A DNA stretch of 64,000 nucleotides from DSAD01 sp036825155 (GTDB taxonomy: Bacteria; Desulfobacterota; Desulfomonilia; UBA1062): the NCBI GenBank assembly GCA_036825155.1, contig DAISYU010000007.1, positions 1 to 64,000 of the forward strand, in the 5' to 3' direction. How positions within the stretch are numbered: the first letter of the stretch is position 1; every line of letters begins with the position of its first letter. The position numbers and the translations under genes are program-made. This document shows positions 8,987-19,260 of the stretch, piece by piece. The notes beneath the pieces are model-generated. The model made no database searches, was not told the DNA's origin, and saw nothing but the letters and a program-made list of their open reading frames with translations.

Positions 8987-9912
8987 GACATCTCCTTTCG
9001 TACTGTATATCAATCATACATCAGATACTCTGCTAGCCTTCAGCCCTTGACGGCCTTCTGTGTCTACTCGCCTTTCACATAGTGTTTCACCGGCTCAGCG
9101 CGTTCACGGACGGGTTGTTGATCCCCATAAGGGCCACGCCCGTATCATGCAGTGTGTACATACATCTCGTCTTCGCATTGACTGTCTTCATGGATAAATC
9201 TCCGCATTATCTTGTTTCCTCTGTTTGTTTCCCGTATTTATCTGAAATATGTTCAATATCAAATGGTCAGGCCCGGGATGGATATCCACGGTCCATAAAA
9301 GATCATCACCATGAATGTCGGCCATGCAGCCAGTTTGAGATGCCCCAAAAAAATCTCACCTATTGCAAACAAAATAGTCAGAAAAATCCAAAAACCAGCC
9401 TGTCCTTGCTCAACTTTACCTTAATAGTTCTCCACCATTTAAGTTCTTGTTATCAGGAACATAGCCCTCATAAAGGTTTGTTATGGCAGAAGCGTTCGAT
9501 TCGTTCATGGATCCTTAGGATGTGTTTTCTCTTAGATAGACTCTCCTGCTGTCAGATCATACTTACGTTGCTGGTCATATATAAGGAGCCTTCTGCCCAT
9601 GCACATCTTCCATCATTACGATCGGAGCACTTTTATCAGAAAATAACAATTAACAAGCAATTAAATAACATATTAAACAATAGCCAATTACGGAGTCAAT
9701 ATCATTTTAACGATGAACATACCTCTCTGAAAGTAACCAGTAAAAACAGATGGTACATGGCAGCGGGGAAGAGGTGAGACGCTCGGGTCAGGTTTCTAAG
9801 GCATTAGGGAAGATACCATTACGGATAGTATAAGGACAGGGATAATTTCCATGAGTACACTTTCCAATGGATTTTTTGATCCGGGTTATATCAAACAGCA
9901 GGTATGGGAAGT
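8987..9912. other. AT-rich intergenic stretch without a convincing gene
   Basis: About 925 bp between the thiolase and the MarR gene. From roughly 9200 to 9800 it is AT-rich and full of homopolymer runs. A 231-codon open frame (9082-9777, plus strand) gives a Cys/His/Ser-rich product without domain features or a ribosome site, so I do not call it. Two short openings look like real gene starts that stop early: 9484-9519, MAEAFDSFMDP, after AAAGG; and 9851-9946, MSTLSNGFFDPGYIKQQVWE onward. They may be remnants of decayed genes. Confidence 0.5.
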
Positions 9913-9946
9913 CTATACAGTCTCTTCTATGATATCGAGGATCTGA
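9851..9946 (+). pseudogene. Possible truncated gene start (31 codons)
   Basis: An ATG preceded by AGGGATAATTTCC opens a short frame whose first 23 residues look like ordinary protein (a NGFFDPGYIKQQVWEVY run), but it ends after 31 codons inside the 3' end of the convergent MarR gene. It could be the head of a lost gene or chance. I cannot name a family. Confidence 0.2.
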
Positions 9947-10332
9947 AGGAGTTTTTTTATCTCTTTCTCGCCGACAAGTTCTTCGATCTTCCTGTTCAGG
10001 GTCTGGGCGACCGGCAGCAGCGTGACAGCTAGTTCCCGCCCTTTCGGCGTGAGGTGGATCTTCATGACCCTCCGGTCTGTCTGGTCCGTGGATCGTTTTA
10101 CAAGGCCTTCTCGTATCAGACGGTCCACGAAGCCGGTTACCGCAGGACTCTCCACCTGAACCCGTTCTGCGATGTCTTTTACCGGACTACCGTCATGATC
10201 GAGGAGGTCGAAGAGGATGAATGTCTGCCCGACAGTGATACCGTATTTGCCGTACTCACTGTTCACATATTTCCAGATTCTCCGAGTCACGGCACCTATA
10301 CGAAAGCAGTAGAAGCCGTTAAGGATGTCCAT
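9913..10332 (-). CDS. MarR-family transcriptional regulator
   Basis: A 139-residue winged-helix repressor. Residues about 30-100 give the MarR DNA-binding core: ITVGQTFILFDLLDHDG, VKDIAERVQVESPAVTGFVDRL, EGLVKRSTDQTDRRVMKIHLTPKG with the DRR wing motif. The ends are the helical dimer interface. The ATG at 10332 has AGGTGA just upstream; a GTG two codons earlier is possible. Members respond to small aromatic or redox ligands and usually repress their own operon and a neighbour. A near-palindrome over its promoter (10428-10443) fits autorepression. No obvious efflux or degradation target lies beside it; the methyltransferase upstream is on the same strand. Confidence 0.88.
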   Translation of the reverse strand: MDILNGFYCFRIGAVTRRIWKYVNSEYGKYGITVGQTFILFDLLDHDGSPVKDIAERVQVESPAVTGFVDRLIREGLVKRSTDQTDRRVMKIHLTPKGRELAVTLLPVAQTLNRKIEELVGEKEIKKLLQILDIIEETV

Positions 10333-10427
10333 TCTCACCTCAGCTCTTTAACTTTCCTGCGATGGGCAGCTTAACGTAATAACGTGGTCTGAATACCACT
10401 GGATAAGCTGATTGCCAACTGATCAAA

Positions 10428-10443
10428 GTTAATTTTAATTACC
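10428..10443. promoter_or_regulatory. Probable MarR operator
   Basis: The 16-bp near-palindrome GTTAATTTTAATTACC (one mismatch per 7-bp arm) overlaps the -10 region of the promoter reading into the MarR gene. MarR proteins commonly bind such inverted repeats, so this is a candidate autoregulatory operator. Confidence 0.4.
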
Positions 10444-10465
10444 TTCAAGAAGCCTTTACTGTCAA
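10436..10465 (-). promoter_or_regulatory. Putative sigma-70 promoter of the MarR gene
   Basis: On the minus strand, a perfect TTGACA (10465-10460) is followed after 18 bp by TAATTA (10441-10436), a weak -10. It lies about 100 bp upstream of the MarR start and overlaps the near-palindrome. Confidence 0.35.
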
Positions 10466-10649
10466 CATAATATTGTCCCAGCTGTTGAATAACGCTGGAA
10501 AAATTAGTACAAATGAAGAGGTCTGTCTCTCACGGAACAGGTGTCTTGAGAGCGCAGCACTTTTCATAATGGAAAACAACAATCGTCGATACACTCGGGC
10601 ATACCTTACCCGACCGGACAATGGAAAGGATGCACGGTTTGTTCCGATT

Positions 10650-11489
10650 CTAGGGCTTTCCGGCTATAACCGCCAGTTCTGTAGTATCGGGATGGTCAGG
10701 TGCGCCGGCAACATCGGCGAACAAATTCTCAACGACAAAACCACAGTCCACAAATTCCTTTTCCAGCGCTTCGGGGCTGAAATACTGCAGCCAGTTGTAG
10801 ACGGTTCTGCTGAGGCCTTCTTCGATAATCGTATATTTATCGAGAACGACCTTTTCTTCCTCGTATTTGAAGATATTCAGGAATCCGTAATACCTGTTGG
10901 GGGACCAGAAGCCATTGAGGAGATTTGCCTCATACACGGCCTTCTCTTCCCTTTTATCAAAGGCCCTCAGTGAATACACATCGAGGAGAACCGAGCCGCC
11001 GGGCTGCAGGATTGTGCTAAACGTACTCAGCATCTTCTTTCTCTGGATGGGGCTGAGGGCGCAGAAGTCACACATGATCATCATGATGAGATCAAAGCGA
11101 TCATCTGTTTCAAATTCCAGGTAGTCCTGATTCAGGTAGTCAATGGACAGTCCCTCCCTGGCTGCAGCCCCACGAGCATACTGGATCGACCTTTTTGAAA
11201 AATCTATCCCGGTCACCTCCGCCCCTTTCCGAGCCAGCCTCGCGGCATACAATCCCGGGCCGCAACCGAAGTCGGCAATCTTGGTCCCGGCCCCGACATT
11301 GAAGCGGGACACTATCCATTCAACCGAGCGGTCGATGAATTCCGCCTTTCGTGACGACACATCAATGTCACCGTCCAGGTGGAACTTGAGCATTTGTTCT
11401 GATGTATGCTCATCCGTCCACAACTCGCGTGCCGTGTAGAACTCAAACGGCCTGGGACGGGTGTTTATTCTTTCAAGCTCGTCGAACAT
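10650..11489 (-). CDS. Class I SAM-dependent methyltransferase
   Basis: A 279-residue methyltransferase. The SAM-binding motif I is intact (TKIADFGCGPGLYAARLA), followed by the acidic ribose-binding strand end (AEVTGIDFSKRSIQYAR) and later motifs DLIMMIMCDFCALSP and QPGGSVLLDVYS. The substrate is not evident; the family includes enzymes acting on small metabolites and on proteins. I chose the ATG at 11489 because GGAG sits six bases upstream; an in-frame ATG 35 codons earlier has no ribosome site and adds an unstructured basic head. It is transcribed toward the MarR gene, but a separate promoter between them suggests independent control. Confidence 0.82.
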   Translation of the reverse strand: MFDELERINTRPRPFEFYTARELWTDEHTSEQMLKFHLDGDIDVSSRKAEFIDRSVEWIVSRFNVGAGTKIADFGCGPGLYAARLARKGAEVTGIDFSKRSIQYARGAAAREGLSIDYLNQDYLEFETDDRFDLIMMIMCDFCALSPIQRKKMLSTFSTILQPGGSVLLDVYSLRAFDKREEKAVYEANLLNGFWSPNRYYGFLNIFKYEEEKVVLDKYTIIEEGLSRTVYNWLQYFSPEALEKEFVDCGFVVENLFADVAGAPDHPDTTELAVIAGKP

Positions 11490-11808
11490 TTCTTCTCCAT
11501 TCTTCTTCCAGCGGAACTGGGATCCGGCACCAGGATTTCGTTCCCTTCTGAATATCGATACCCCTGCCTGTTCCTTCATTTTCCGTGCATCCATCAGCAG
11601 CGGTCAAAACGGATTGCAGTATACCACAGATCAAAGAGAAATAAGAACCACCCGTGATATCCTCTGGTCTGATTATAGAAGATCCTTTGACTCTTTATCG
11701 CGTGGTACTTATTACAGTATTAAAGGAATGGATCTGGTAAAACCATGGAGGAAGAAAGTTTGGTCATCCGCTACGGCAATTTCAGGATGATGTTTTCAGG
11801 AGGATCTC

Positions 11809-12255
11809 GTGAGATCAAAGTTGCATGCAGGATTCATTGTCGGTGTATGTTTTCTGCTGATTTGCTGCTCAGGAACGAAACCAACGACCCTTGGCGTCAA
11901 ACAGGGAAAGCTCTCCCCCTGTCCTGATTCGCCCAACTGTGTCTCGTCTACAAGCAGAGACAGCAGACATGCCATGGAGCCTTTGGGCTACACAGGAGAC
12001 ATGCAGGCGGCAAAACAGAAGCTTGTAGACATTGTTTCCTCGTTCAAACGGGCAAGGATCATGGTGGATGAACAGGACTACATCCATGCAGAGTTTGCCT
12101 CGGCACTGTTTAAATTTGTCGATGATGTGGAATTCTATTTTGATGACGAGCACAAGGTCATCCATTTCAGGTCTGCCGCCAGGCTCGGGAAATACGATTT
12201 CGGGGTGAACCGGAAGAGGATGGATAAGATCCGGCAACGGTTTTACAAGGACTGA
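11809..12255 (+). CDS. DUF1499 family lipoprotein
   Basis: A 148-residue protein starting with GTG behind a strong AGGAGG. The N-terminus is a lipoprotein-type signal (VGVCFLLICCSG). The DUF1499 hallmark follows at once: LSPCPDSPNCVSS, then the compact domain with FVDDVEFYFDD and VIHFRSAARLGKYDFGVNRKRM. The family has no assigned biochemical role. The gene lies 52 bp ahead of the double glycosyltransferase on the same strand and probably shares its transcript. Confidence 0.85.
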   Translation: MRSKLHAGFIVGVCFLLICCSGTKPTTLGVKQGKLSPCPDSPNCVSSTSRDSRHAMEPLGYTGDMQAAKQKLVDIVSSFKRARIMVDEQDYIHAEFASALFKFVDDVEFYFDDEHKVIHFRSAARLGKYDFGVNRKRMDKIRQRFYKD

Positions 12256-12307
12256 CAGAGTCCTTATAGATCCTTTGCCGGTTATGGCTCGATACAGCGG
12301 AAACACA

Positions 12308-13678
12308 ATGTCTGAAACAATGAAACTCATCGTTTTTACCCGGTATCCCAGCCCTGGAGAGGTCAAGACACGTCTGATCGGCACGCTTGGCAGGATTGGT
12401 GCGGCATCTCTCCACCAGCAGATGACGCAGCATATACTCGAGAGGGTACGAGACCTTGCAGCGCTTGGTATCGCTGTCGAGGTGCACTTTGCGGGAGGCA
12501 CCAAGACGCTCATGGCACGAATGTTCAGCAACGATTGTTCCTTTTACCGGCAGAAGGGTGCCGGCCTCGGTGAACGGATGCTGTACTCTTTTTCCCGGTC
12601 ATTCGACCGAGGTGCCACACGGGTTGTTCTCATCGGAACCGACTGTCCCGGTATTACGCGCGGTACCATACTGACGGCCTTTGATCTGCTTGGAGAGAAT
12701 GACTGTGTGTTCGGGCCTGCTGATGACGGGGGGTACTACCTCATCGGTCTGAAAAAGCCGGTACCGCAACTGTTTGAGAATATCCCGTGGGGTGAAGGAT
12801 CGACCCTGCACAAATCCCTCGAGGCCGCCCGGTTGCATGGGCTTAGCTATGCTCTCCTGGAGCGGCTTCGTGACGTGGACCGGCCCGAAGATCTTGTGGT
12901 ATGGGATGAGGTGAAGGCGGCAAAGGCGCTGCAGATGATATCCATCATCATCCCTGTGCTTAACGAGGAAGCACATATCGCACGCACGATCAGGTCGCTG
13001 CAGACTGCCAAAAATTCAGAGATCATTGTTGTTGACGGAGGGAGCAGGGATGCCACAGTTGATACAGCGTTCTCATGCGGCGTCCGGGTCATACAATGCC
13101 GGCAGGGAAGGGCTGCACAGATGAATCATGGGGCCAGGCATGCATCGGGGGAGATCCTTCTGTTCATCCATGGAGATACCGTTGTGCCGGAAGGATACGA
13201 CCGGAAGATACGGGAAGCCCTGAGGGATGAAGATGTTGCTGGAGGGGCATTCAGCCTGCGCTTTGACAGCCCGGAGCAAGCCATGCGAATTATAGAGATG
13301 GGAGCGAATCTGAGATCGCGATACCTGGGCCTGCCGTATGGGGACCAGGGGCTGTTCGTTTTTTCGGTCGTATTCAAGAATCTCGGGGGATTCCCTGATA
13401 TGGCGATTATGGAGGATGTTGCCTTTGTCAGACAATTACAGCGCCAGGGCAAATTCGTTACCCTTGACGCAGCGGTAACCACTTCTGCGAGACGCTACGA
13501 AGCCATCGGGCCTTTTCAGACATGGGTGATGAACCAGTGTGTTCTTGCAGCATATGCGCTCGATGTTTCCCCTGATCGTATTGCCGGACTCTATCGATCA
13601 CGGTGCAAGGGGATGAAGCAATGGTTCTCAGTAGTCATCTCAGGTCTGAAAAGCCGGTGTGTGCGCTCTCTTCACTGA
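12308..13678 (+). CDS. Fused DUF2064 glycosyltransferase and family 2 glycosyltransferase
   Basis: A 456-residue protein joining two enzymes usually encoded separately. Residues about 1-205 match the DUF2064 group (transferase 1 of the rSAM/selenodomain-associated set), a GT-A nucleotidyl/glycosyl transferase: FTRYPSPGEVKTRL, IGTDCPGIT, GPADDGGYYLIGL. Residues about 215-450 match its companion transferase 2, a GT2-type enzyme: ISIIIPVLNEEAHIARTI, EIIVVDGGSRD, LLFIHGDTVVPEGY. The junction is short and in frame with no sequence break. The pair is often found near radical SAM genes of arsenosugar-like pathways, but none is adjacent here. A hairpin terminator follows at 13697. Confidence 0.85.
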   Translation: MSETMKLIVFTRYPSPGEVKTRLIGTLGRIGAASLHQQMTQHILERVRDLAALGIAVEVHFAGGTKTLMARMFSNDCSFYRQKGAGLGERMLYSFSRSFDRGATRVVLIGTDCPGITRGTILTAFDLLGENDCVFGPADDGGYYLIGLKKPVPQLFENIPWGEGSTLHKSLEAARLHGLSYALLERLRDVDRPEDLVVWDEVKAAKALQMISIIIPVLNEEAHIARTIRSLQTAKNSEIIVVDGGSRDATVDTAFSCGVRVIQCRQGRAAQMNHGARHASGEILLFIHGDTVVPEGYDRKIREALRDEDVAGGAFSLRFDSPEQAMRIIEMGANLRSRYLGLPYGDQGLFVFSVVFKNLGGFPDMAIMEDVAFVRQLQRQGKFVTLDAAVTTSARRYEAIGPFQTWVMNQCVLAAYALDVSPDRIAGLYRSRCKGMKQWFSVVISGLKSRCVRSLH

Positions 13679-13696
13679 TCCTGGTTTCCATAAAAA

Positions 13697-13727
13697 TGAA
13701 TATCGAACACTAATATTCAATTTTTTT
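13697..13727 (+). terminator. Rho-independent terminator after the double glycosyltransferase
   Basis: A 7-bp stem, TGAATAT (13697-13703) with ATATTCA (13713-13719), and a 9-base loop, is followed by seven T. It separates the glycosyltransferase from the chemoreceptor. Confidence 0.6.
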
Positions 13728-13778
13728 CCTCAATGCACCGAATATAAGAATCAATATATTGTAGAATGAGGTGCAACT

Positions 13779-15905
13779 ATGAAGGGTTATCTTGAGAAGA
13801 TTCTGTTGATTTATGGGGCAATGTTCTGTGTTGTCAATTTCGGATGGATTATCTCCAGTTTTTACCTGATGTCCAATTCTCCTGCACAGATGAAAGTGTT
13901 TGCCATGCACGGGTTTGTCATCTGGCTGGTTTTCTTTGCGGCAGGGCTTGCCGTTGTATGGTTGCTTGCTCATCCGGTGAACAGGGGACTGGATCTCCTT
14001 CAGAGCAATAGTCTGGGCGACGCCGAACTCATGGCCATGACAAAGAGGAATTCCCAGCTTCCTGTTCTGACGGGTATTCTCATTGCCGCGCTGACGAATT
14101 TCTATAACATCTTCATATATATCGATTACAAGATCCATGATATCGGACTTATCGCTTCAAACGGCATATGGGCAGCAGGGTTTGCTTCCAGCTGTGCCTT
14201 TTATATCCTCATGTTCGGATCCATCAGCATGGTCACAAACCCCCTGATCGACCCGCTGAAGAAAGAATGCCGGCTGAGGGGTGTACCGTACCGCGGTGTT
14301 ATGATGGGTATGGAAAGGAAGATATGGGTGGTGCTGATGCTGTTCTGCCTGGCCTTTGTCATGTGGCTCGGCATGCTTGGATTCTATGAGGGGGTGTGCC
14401 GCATACAGGAAGAGCTCAAGGCCAACATCCTCTCGACACAGAAGATCGCCATAACCAATTTAAAGAGTGATGGAAATGCCACGTTTACCGAGGACAACCT
14501 GAAGGAACTTGTAGATACAATCAACCAAGCAGGTATCGGTGGTGCATTCCTGGCAGACCGGTCCGGAAATATCCTCTATAATCCTCAAAACAGGAAGATC
14601 TACAACGACAAATGGGCTGACATCAATAATGCCATAAGAAACGGCATGAGTTCCGGCAAATCACAGAGCATGTATGAAAATATTCATGAACAGGTGATCT
14701 CTTTTGTTCCGGCAGGCAATGAATACCGTCTCGGAACCGTCAGTGGTCTTCATGAGCGGATGTCCCATTTCAAGCAGTTCTTCGTGATGAGTCTGTTTTT
14801 GTGTCTCGTGGGGTTGAGCGTTGCTGCTATGGCAGGGATAACCCTGTTCAGGAGTATTATCATACCGGTCAAAAAGACAGCGGAGAAGTTGAAGGACATC
14901 TCTGAAGGAGAGGGCGATCTTTCCGCCCGTCTGGCGGTTGCAAGTAATGATGAGACCGGGGTGCTTGCGGAACAGTTCAATCTGTTTATTGAAAAGCTCG
15001 AGAACATTATCTCGGGACTGAAGAATGTCGCCTTGCAGGTGGATACGGCAACAAAGGAGGTGGCATCCGGATCTCAGGGTCTTTCCCAGGCTACACAGGA
15101 GCAGGCCTCTGCCATCGAAGAAGTTGCAGCAACCATCGAAGAGATGACCTCATCCATAAAACAGAATGCAGCAAATGCCACCGAGGGCAGAGAGAAGGTA
15201 AAGGATATGGTCCGGATGGCCAACAGTACCGGGGAGGTGTCCAATGATCTCGTCAGCGGTATGAACGAGATCTCCGAGGCATCCAAGAAGATCAACAATA
15301 TCATCGTAACCGTAAACGAGGTGGCCTTCCAGACGAACCTCCTGGCGCTCAATGCAGCAGTGGAAGCCGCGCGTGCAGGGGAACACGGCAAAGGATTTGC
15401 CGTGGTGGCAGAAGAGGTGCGTGCCCTGGCGCAGCGTTCGGCCGATGCAGCAAACCAGATCAAGATTCTCATAGAGGACACTGTCAATAAAATCGCAGCT
15501 GGTGATGAGATGGTACGGAGATCGCGGTCATCTCTTGAAGAGATCATTACTCATATCGAGGCCCTTTCACAGGGGATAGAGGAGATTGCCTTTGTATCCA
15601 CAGAGCAGGCAACCGGGATAGACGAACTCAACAGGGCCATCAGTCAGATAGATTCCACCACACAGCAGAATGCAACGACAGTGGAAGAACTTGCAGGCAC
15701 ATCGGATAGTCTCAGCGTCGAGGCTGGTGAGCTTGCCCGGCATGTTGCGCGGTTCAAGGTTGGTGATGACGTGGAGCACGAACAGAAACTCGACAAACCT
15801 AAGAGAGTATCTTCAGTAAGAAGTGAGCCTCAGAATATCAAAGAACCCGCAATCAGATCGAAGGCCAGTCTCGATGCATCAAACGACGGCTTCGAAGAGT
15901 TCTGA
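13779..15905 (+). CDS. Methyl-accepting chemotaxis protein
   Basis: A 708-residue chemoreceptor. Unusually, the N-terminal region has several membrane segments (about residues 8-30, 45-65, 85-145 and 175-200). A sensor segment of about 130 residues follows (GIGGAFLADRSGNILYN looks PAS/Cache-like), then another membrane helix at about 330-350, a HAMP domain, and the long coiled-coil signalling region with the invariant hairpin tip EVAFQTNLLALNAAVEAARA and GKGFAVVAEEVRALAQRS. It ends in GFEEF, resembling the aromatic pentapeptide tether used by CheR and CheB. AGGTG precedes the ATG. The extended multi-helix N-terminus suggests an integral-membrane sensing input. No che genes are nearby. Confidence 0.9.
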   Translation: MKGYLEKILLIYGAMFCVVNFGWIISSFYLMSNSPAQMKVFAMHGFVIWLVFFAAGLAVVWLLAHPVNRGLDLLQSNSLGDAELMAMTKRNSQLPVLTGILIAALTNFYNIFIYIDYKIHDIGLIASNGIWAAGFASSCAFYILMFGSISMVTNPLIDPLKKECRLRGVPYRGVMMGMERKIWVVLMLFCLAFVMWLGMLGFYEGVCRIQEELKANILSTQKIAITNLKSDGNATFTEDNLKELVDTINQAGIGGAFLADRSGNILYNPQNRKIYNDKWADINNAIRNGMSSGKSQSMYENIHEQVISFVPAGNEYRLGTVSGLHERMSHFKQFFVMSLFLCLVGLSVAAMAGITLFRSIIIPVKKTAEKLKDISEGEGDLSARLAVASNDETGVLAEQFNLFIEKLENIISGLKNVALQVDTATKEVASGSQGLSQATQEQASAIEEVAATIEEMTSSIKQNAANATEGREKVKDMVRMANSTGEVSNDLVSGMNEISEASKKINNIIVTVNEVAFQTNLLALNAAVEAARAGEHGKGFAVVAEEVRALAQRSADAANQIKILIEDTVNKIAAGDEMVRRSRSSLEEIITHIEALSQGIEEIAFVSTEQATGIDELNRAISQIDSTTQQNATTVEELAGTSDSLSVEAGELARHVARFKVGDDVEHEQKLDKPKRVSSVRSEPQNIKEPAIRSKASLDASNDGFEEF

Positions 15906-15927
15906 TAATTGCCTTGACTGAGCATCG

Positions 15928-15958
15928 AAAGCAGGCCTGGGTAAAAGAGGCCTGCTTT
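15928..15958. terminator. Bidirectional terminator between chemoreceptor and hbd
   Basis: A perfect 11-bp stem, AAAGCAGGCCT (15928-15938) with AGGCCTGCTTT (15948-15958), has a 9-base loop. It is followed by T-rich sequence on the plus strand and by A-to-T complement on the other, so it can serve both converging genes. Confidence 0.8.
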
Positions 15959-15961
15959 TCT

Positions 15962-16813
<852 letters not shown>

Positions 16814-16964
16814 TGTCTGCTCCTTTGTCTAATAATCATGGCCTGTTGGCCACAAATAAGTGTCTCAAGGCTTTATACCTTGCACCTTTCCTAACGTCTA
16901 GTGCCTGATGCCCAGCGCCTGTTTCAATGAATGTATGTTCACGCAATCAGCAACCCAGGCTGGG

Positions 16965-18143
16965 TCAATCCCTTCTGACCACCATGGCCACTGCCTCGCC
17001 GCCGCCCAGGCACAGCGAAGCACAACCGACCTTATTGTCCCGGCGGATCATCTCATAGAGCAGGGTTGTGAGCACCCGTGCACCGCTTGCACCGATGGGA
17101 TGACCAAGGGCAACGCTCCCGCCGTTCACATTCACTTTTTGCAGATCGATGTTCAGTTCCTTGAGTATGGCCACCGTCGATCCGCTGAAGGCCTCATTGA
17201 TCTCGAACAGGTCGACATCATCAATGGAGAGCCCTTCTTTCTTCAGGCACTTGGGGATTGCGAGAATGGGTGCCACGAGGACATACTTCATGTCCAGGCC
17301 TGCACTTGCCTGTGCTCCCACGCTGGCCATAACCGGGCAGCCCAGTTCTTCGGCCTTTTCCCGGGACATCAGTACCACTGCCGATGCACCGTCAGAGATG
17401 ATCGATGCGTTGCCTGCCGTGGTCACCCCGCCTTCTTTAAAGGCGGGCGCCATCTTTGAAAAAAGTTCATACGAGGTTTCTCTGGGACACTCATCACGAC
17501 TGAACATGATAGGATCACCCTTGCGCTGGGGGATGGAGACCGGCAGGATCTCCTCGTCAAAGATGCCTTCATTGATGGATTTCATTGCACGCCTGTAGGT
17601 CTCTTCGGCATACCTGTCCTGATCTTCTCTCGTCACCTGATACTTCTCGGAGCAGAGCTCGTTTGATATCCCCATGTGGAAATCATTGACGATATCCCAG
17701 AGCCCGTCGTGGACCATGTGGTCCTGAATCTGACCCGGTCCCATTCTGTAGCCGAAGCGTGCCTTCTCGAGATAGTACGGGGCGGAGCTCATATTCTCCA
17801 TTCCGCCTGCCACAATAACATCCGCGTCACCCACGGCAATGGCCTGTGCTGCGAGCATGGCCGCCTTCAGAGACGATCCGCAGACCTTATTGACTGAAAT
17901 ACATTCCACTTCCCAGGGCATGCCCGCCTTGACTGCTGCCTGTTTCGCCGGATTCTGTCCGTAACCGCAGGGGAGCACTATCCCCATGATGGCCTCGTTC
18001 ACCACTTCCTTCGCGATCTTTGAACGCCGGACGGCTTCTTGTATGACGAGTGAACCGAGTTGTGTTGCGCCGATGTTCGCCAGGCTTCCGTTAAAACTTC
18101 CGAGCGGGGTTCGTACTGCACTGGTGATAACAACTTCTCTCAT
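16965..18143 (-). CDS. Acetyl-CoA acetyltransferase
   Basis: A 392-residue thiolase of classic biosynthetic type, normal length. It has the nucleophilic Cys in VNKVCGSSLKAAMLAAQ, then FEINEAFSGSTVA, NVNGGSVALGHPIGASGAR and the final CLGGGEAVAMVV with the general-base Cys. AGGAGGAG lies just ahead of the ATG. Paired with the dehydrogenase at 15962, it forms the first two reactions of acetyl-CoA to 3-hydroxybutyryl-CoA, or their reverse in syntrophic fatty-acid oxidation. The direction cannot be read from sequence. Confidence 0.93.
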   Translation of the reverse strand: MREVVITSAVRTPLGSFNGSLANIGATQLGSLVIQEAVRRSKIAKEVVNEAIMGIVLPCGYGQNPAKQAAVKAGMPWEVECISVNKVCGSSLKAAMLAAQAIAVGDADVIVAGGMENMSSAPYYLEKARFGYRMGPGQIQDHMVHDGLWDIVNDFHMGISNELCSEKYQVTREDQDRYAEETYRRAMKSINEGIFDEEILPVSIPQRKGDPIMFSRDECPRETSYELFSKMAPAFKEGGVTTAGNASIISDGASAVVLMSREKAEELGCPVMASVGAQASAGLDMKYVLVAPILAIPKCLKKEGLSIDDVDLFEINEAFSGSTVAILKELNIDLQKVNVNGGSVALGHPIGASGARVLTTLLYEMIRRDNKVGCASLCLGGGEAVAMVVRRD

Positions 18144-18426
18144 GTCTCCTCCTAAGCATACTGAATGAATTCACATCCAATATATGAATGTCTGATGAAT
18201 ACGTATCTCAATTAGTCTTCGCATCCACGTCCCGGTTCCAGGTAGCTGTTTTTAAGGAACAGGGTCCTGGGCTTACCCCGGGATTCATACCAACGATTCA
18301 TAAAAGCACTGTCTAAAGAAATAATGGATAAATCAAAGAAATGAAAAAAGCAAGCAACGTTGGTCAGCCATATTCTTTCTTGACTTTATATGGACCTGTG
18401 ATGATAAGAAACCGCCCAGGTGAGTG

Positions 18427-19260
18427 ATGAAGACTGTGAGAGAATATACAATAGATGAGCACATTGTAGGTGATCTGAAAACCTGGTTTGAAGAGTATAT
18501 CAGTTCATTTCCCATGCGTGATCCCGATCTCAAGAAGAATATCTTGTTGAAAGAAGAACATACAGCAAGAGTAGTTGAAGAGATCGTCTCTGTGGGCACA
18601 GAGCTCGGGCTCGATGAATCTGAGATCGCCTTGGCCGAGGTAATGGCACTTTTCCATGATATAGGAAGGTTCGAGCAGTATCTTCGCTACAGGACCTTTG
18701 TCGACAGCAAGTCGGTCGATCATGCTGAATTCGGCGTGAAGATTCTCCGGCAAAGGAATGTCCTTGCCGGTCTGAATCCGCACACCTGCAGTCTTGTCCT
18801 TAAGGTCATTGCCTTTCACAATCGTCCACACCTGAGAGATATCGAGGATCCTGTCTGCCTGTTTTATACACGTTTGCTGCGCGATGCAGATAAACTGGAT
18901 ATCTACCGGGTCGTGACAGAGTACTACACCGGTACAAAGGCCGAGAAAAACAGGGCTGTGGAGCTTGATCTTCCAGACACACCTGAAATATCCGACGAGG
19001 TATTCCGAGATGTTATGGAGCAAAGAGTCATTCAGCATTCCCAATTAAAAACTCTGAACGATTTTAAGCTCCTCCAGCTTGCCTGGATCTTTGATATTAA
19101 TTTCGCCCCTGCGCTTCGCCATGTTTGTGAGAGAGGATATCTGCAGACGATCATCAACACGTTGCCTGATGTGCCGCAGACACAGGAGATCTCTCAGGTG
19201 ATCGATACATACCTGCGCAAACGTACGGCAGTGACTCGAGATAGGTCACCCGTAAGCTGA
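18427..19260 (+). CDS. HD-domain phosphohydrolase
   Basis: A 277-residue protein with an HD metal-binding core: HTARVVEEIVSVG, ALFHDIGRFEQYLRY (the HD pair), DHAEFGVKIL, then RDADKLDIYRV, consistent with a divalent-metal phosphohydrolase. A family with similar spacing acts on nucleotides, but no substrate is evident here. The ATG has AGGTGA upstream; GTG one codon earlier would also work. It is flanked by spacers on both sides and appears monocistronic. Confidence 0.8.
   Translation: MKTVREYTIDEHIVGDLKTWFEEYISSFPMRDPDLKKNILLKEEHTARVVEEIVSVGTELGLDESEIALAEVMALFHDIGRFEQYLRYRTFVDSKSVDHAEFGVKILRQRNVLAGLNPHTCSLVLKVIAFHNRPHLRDIEDPVCLFYTRLLRDADKLDIYRVVTEYYTGTKAEKNRAVELDLPDTPEISDEVFRDVMEQRVIQHSQLKTLNDFKLLQLAWIFDINFAPALRHVCERGYLQTIINTLPDVPQTQEISQVIDTYLRKRTAVTRDRSPVS

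Noticed and set aside
9082..9777. 231-codon plus-strand frame
   Set aside because: Cys/His/Ser-rich product without domains, AT-rich DNA and no ribosome site; it looks like a chance opening.
10473..10973. 166-codon plus-strand frame
   Set aside because: Mostly antisense to the methyltransferase gene, whose motifs are clear.
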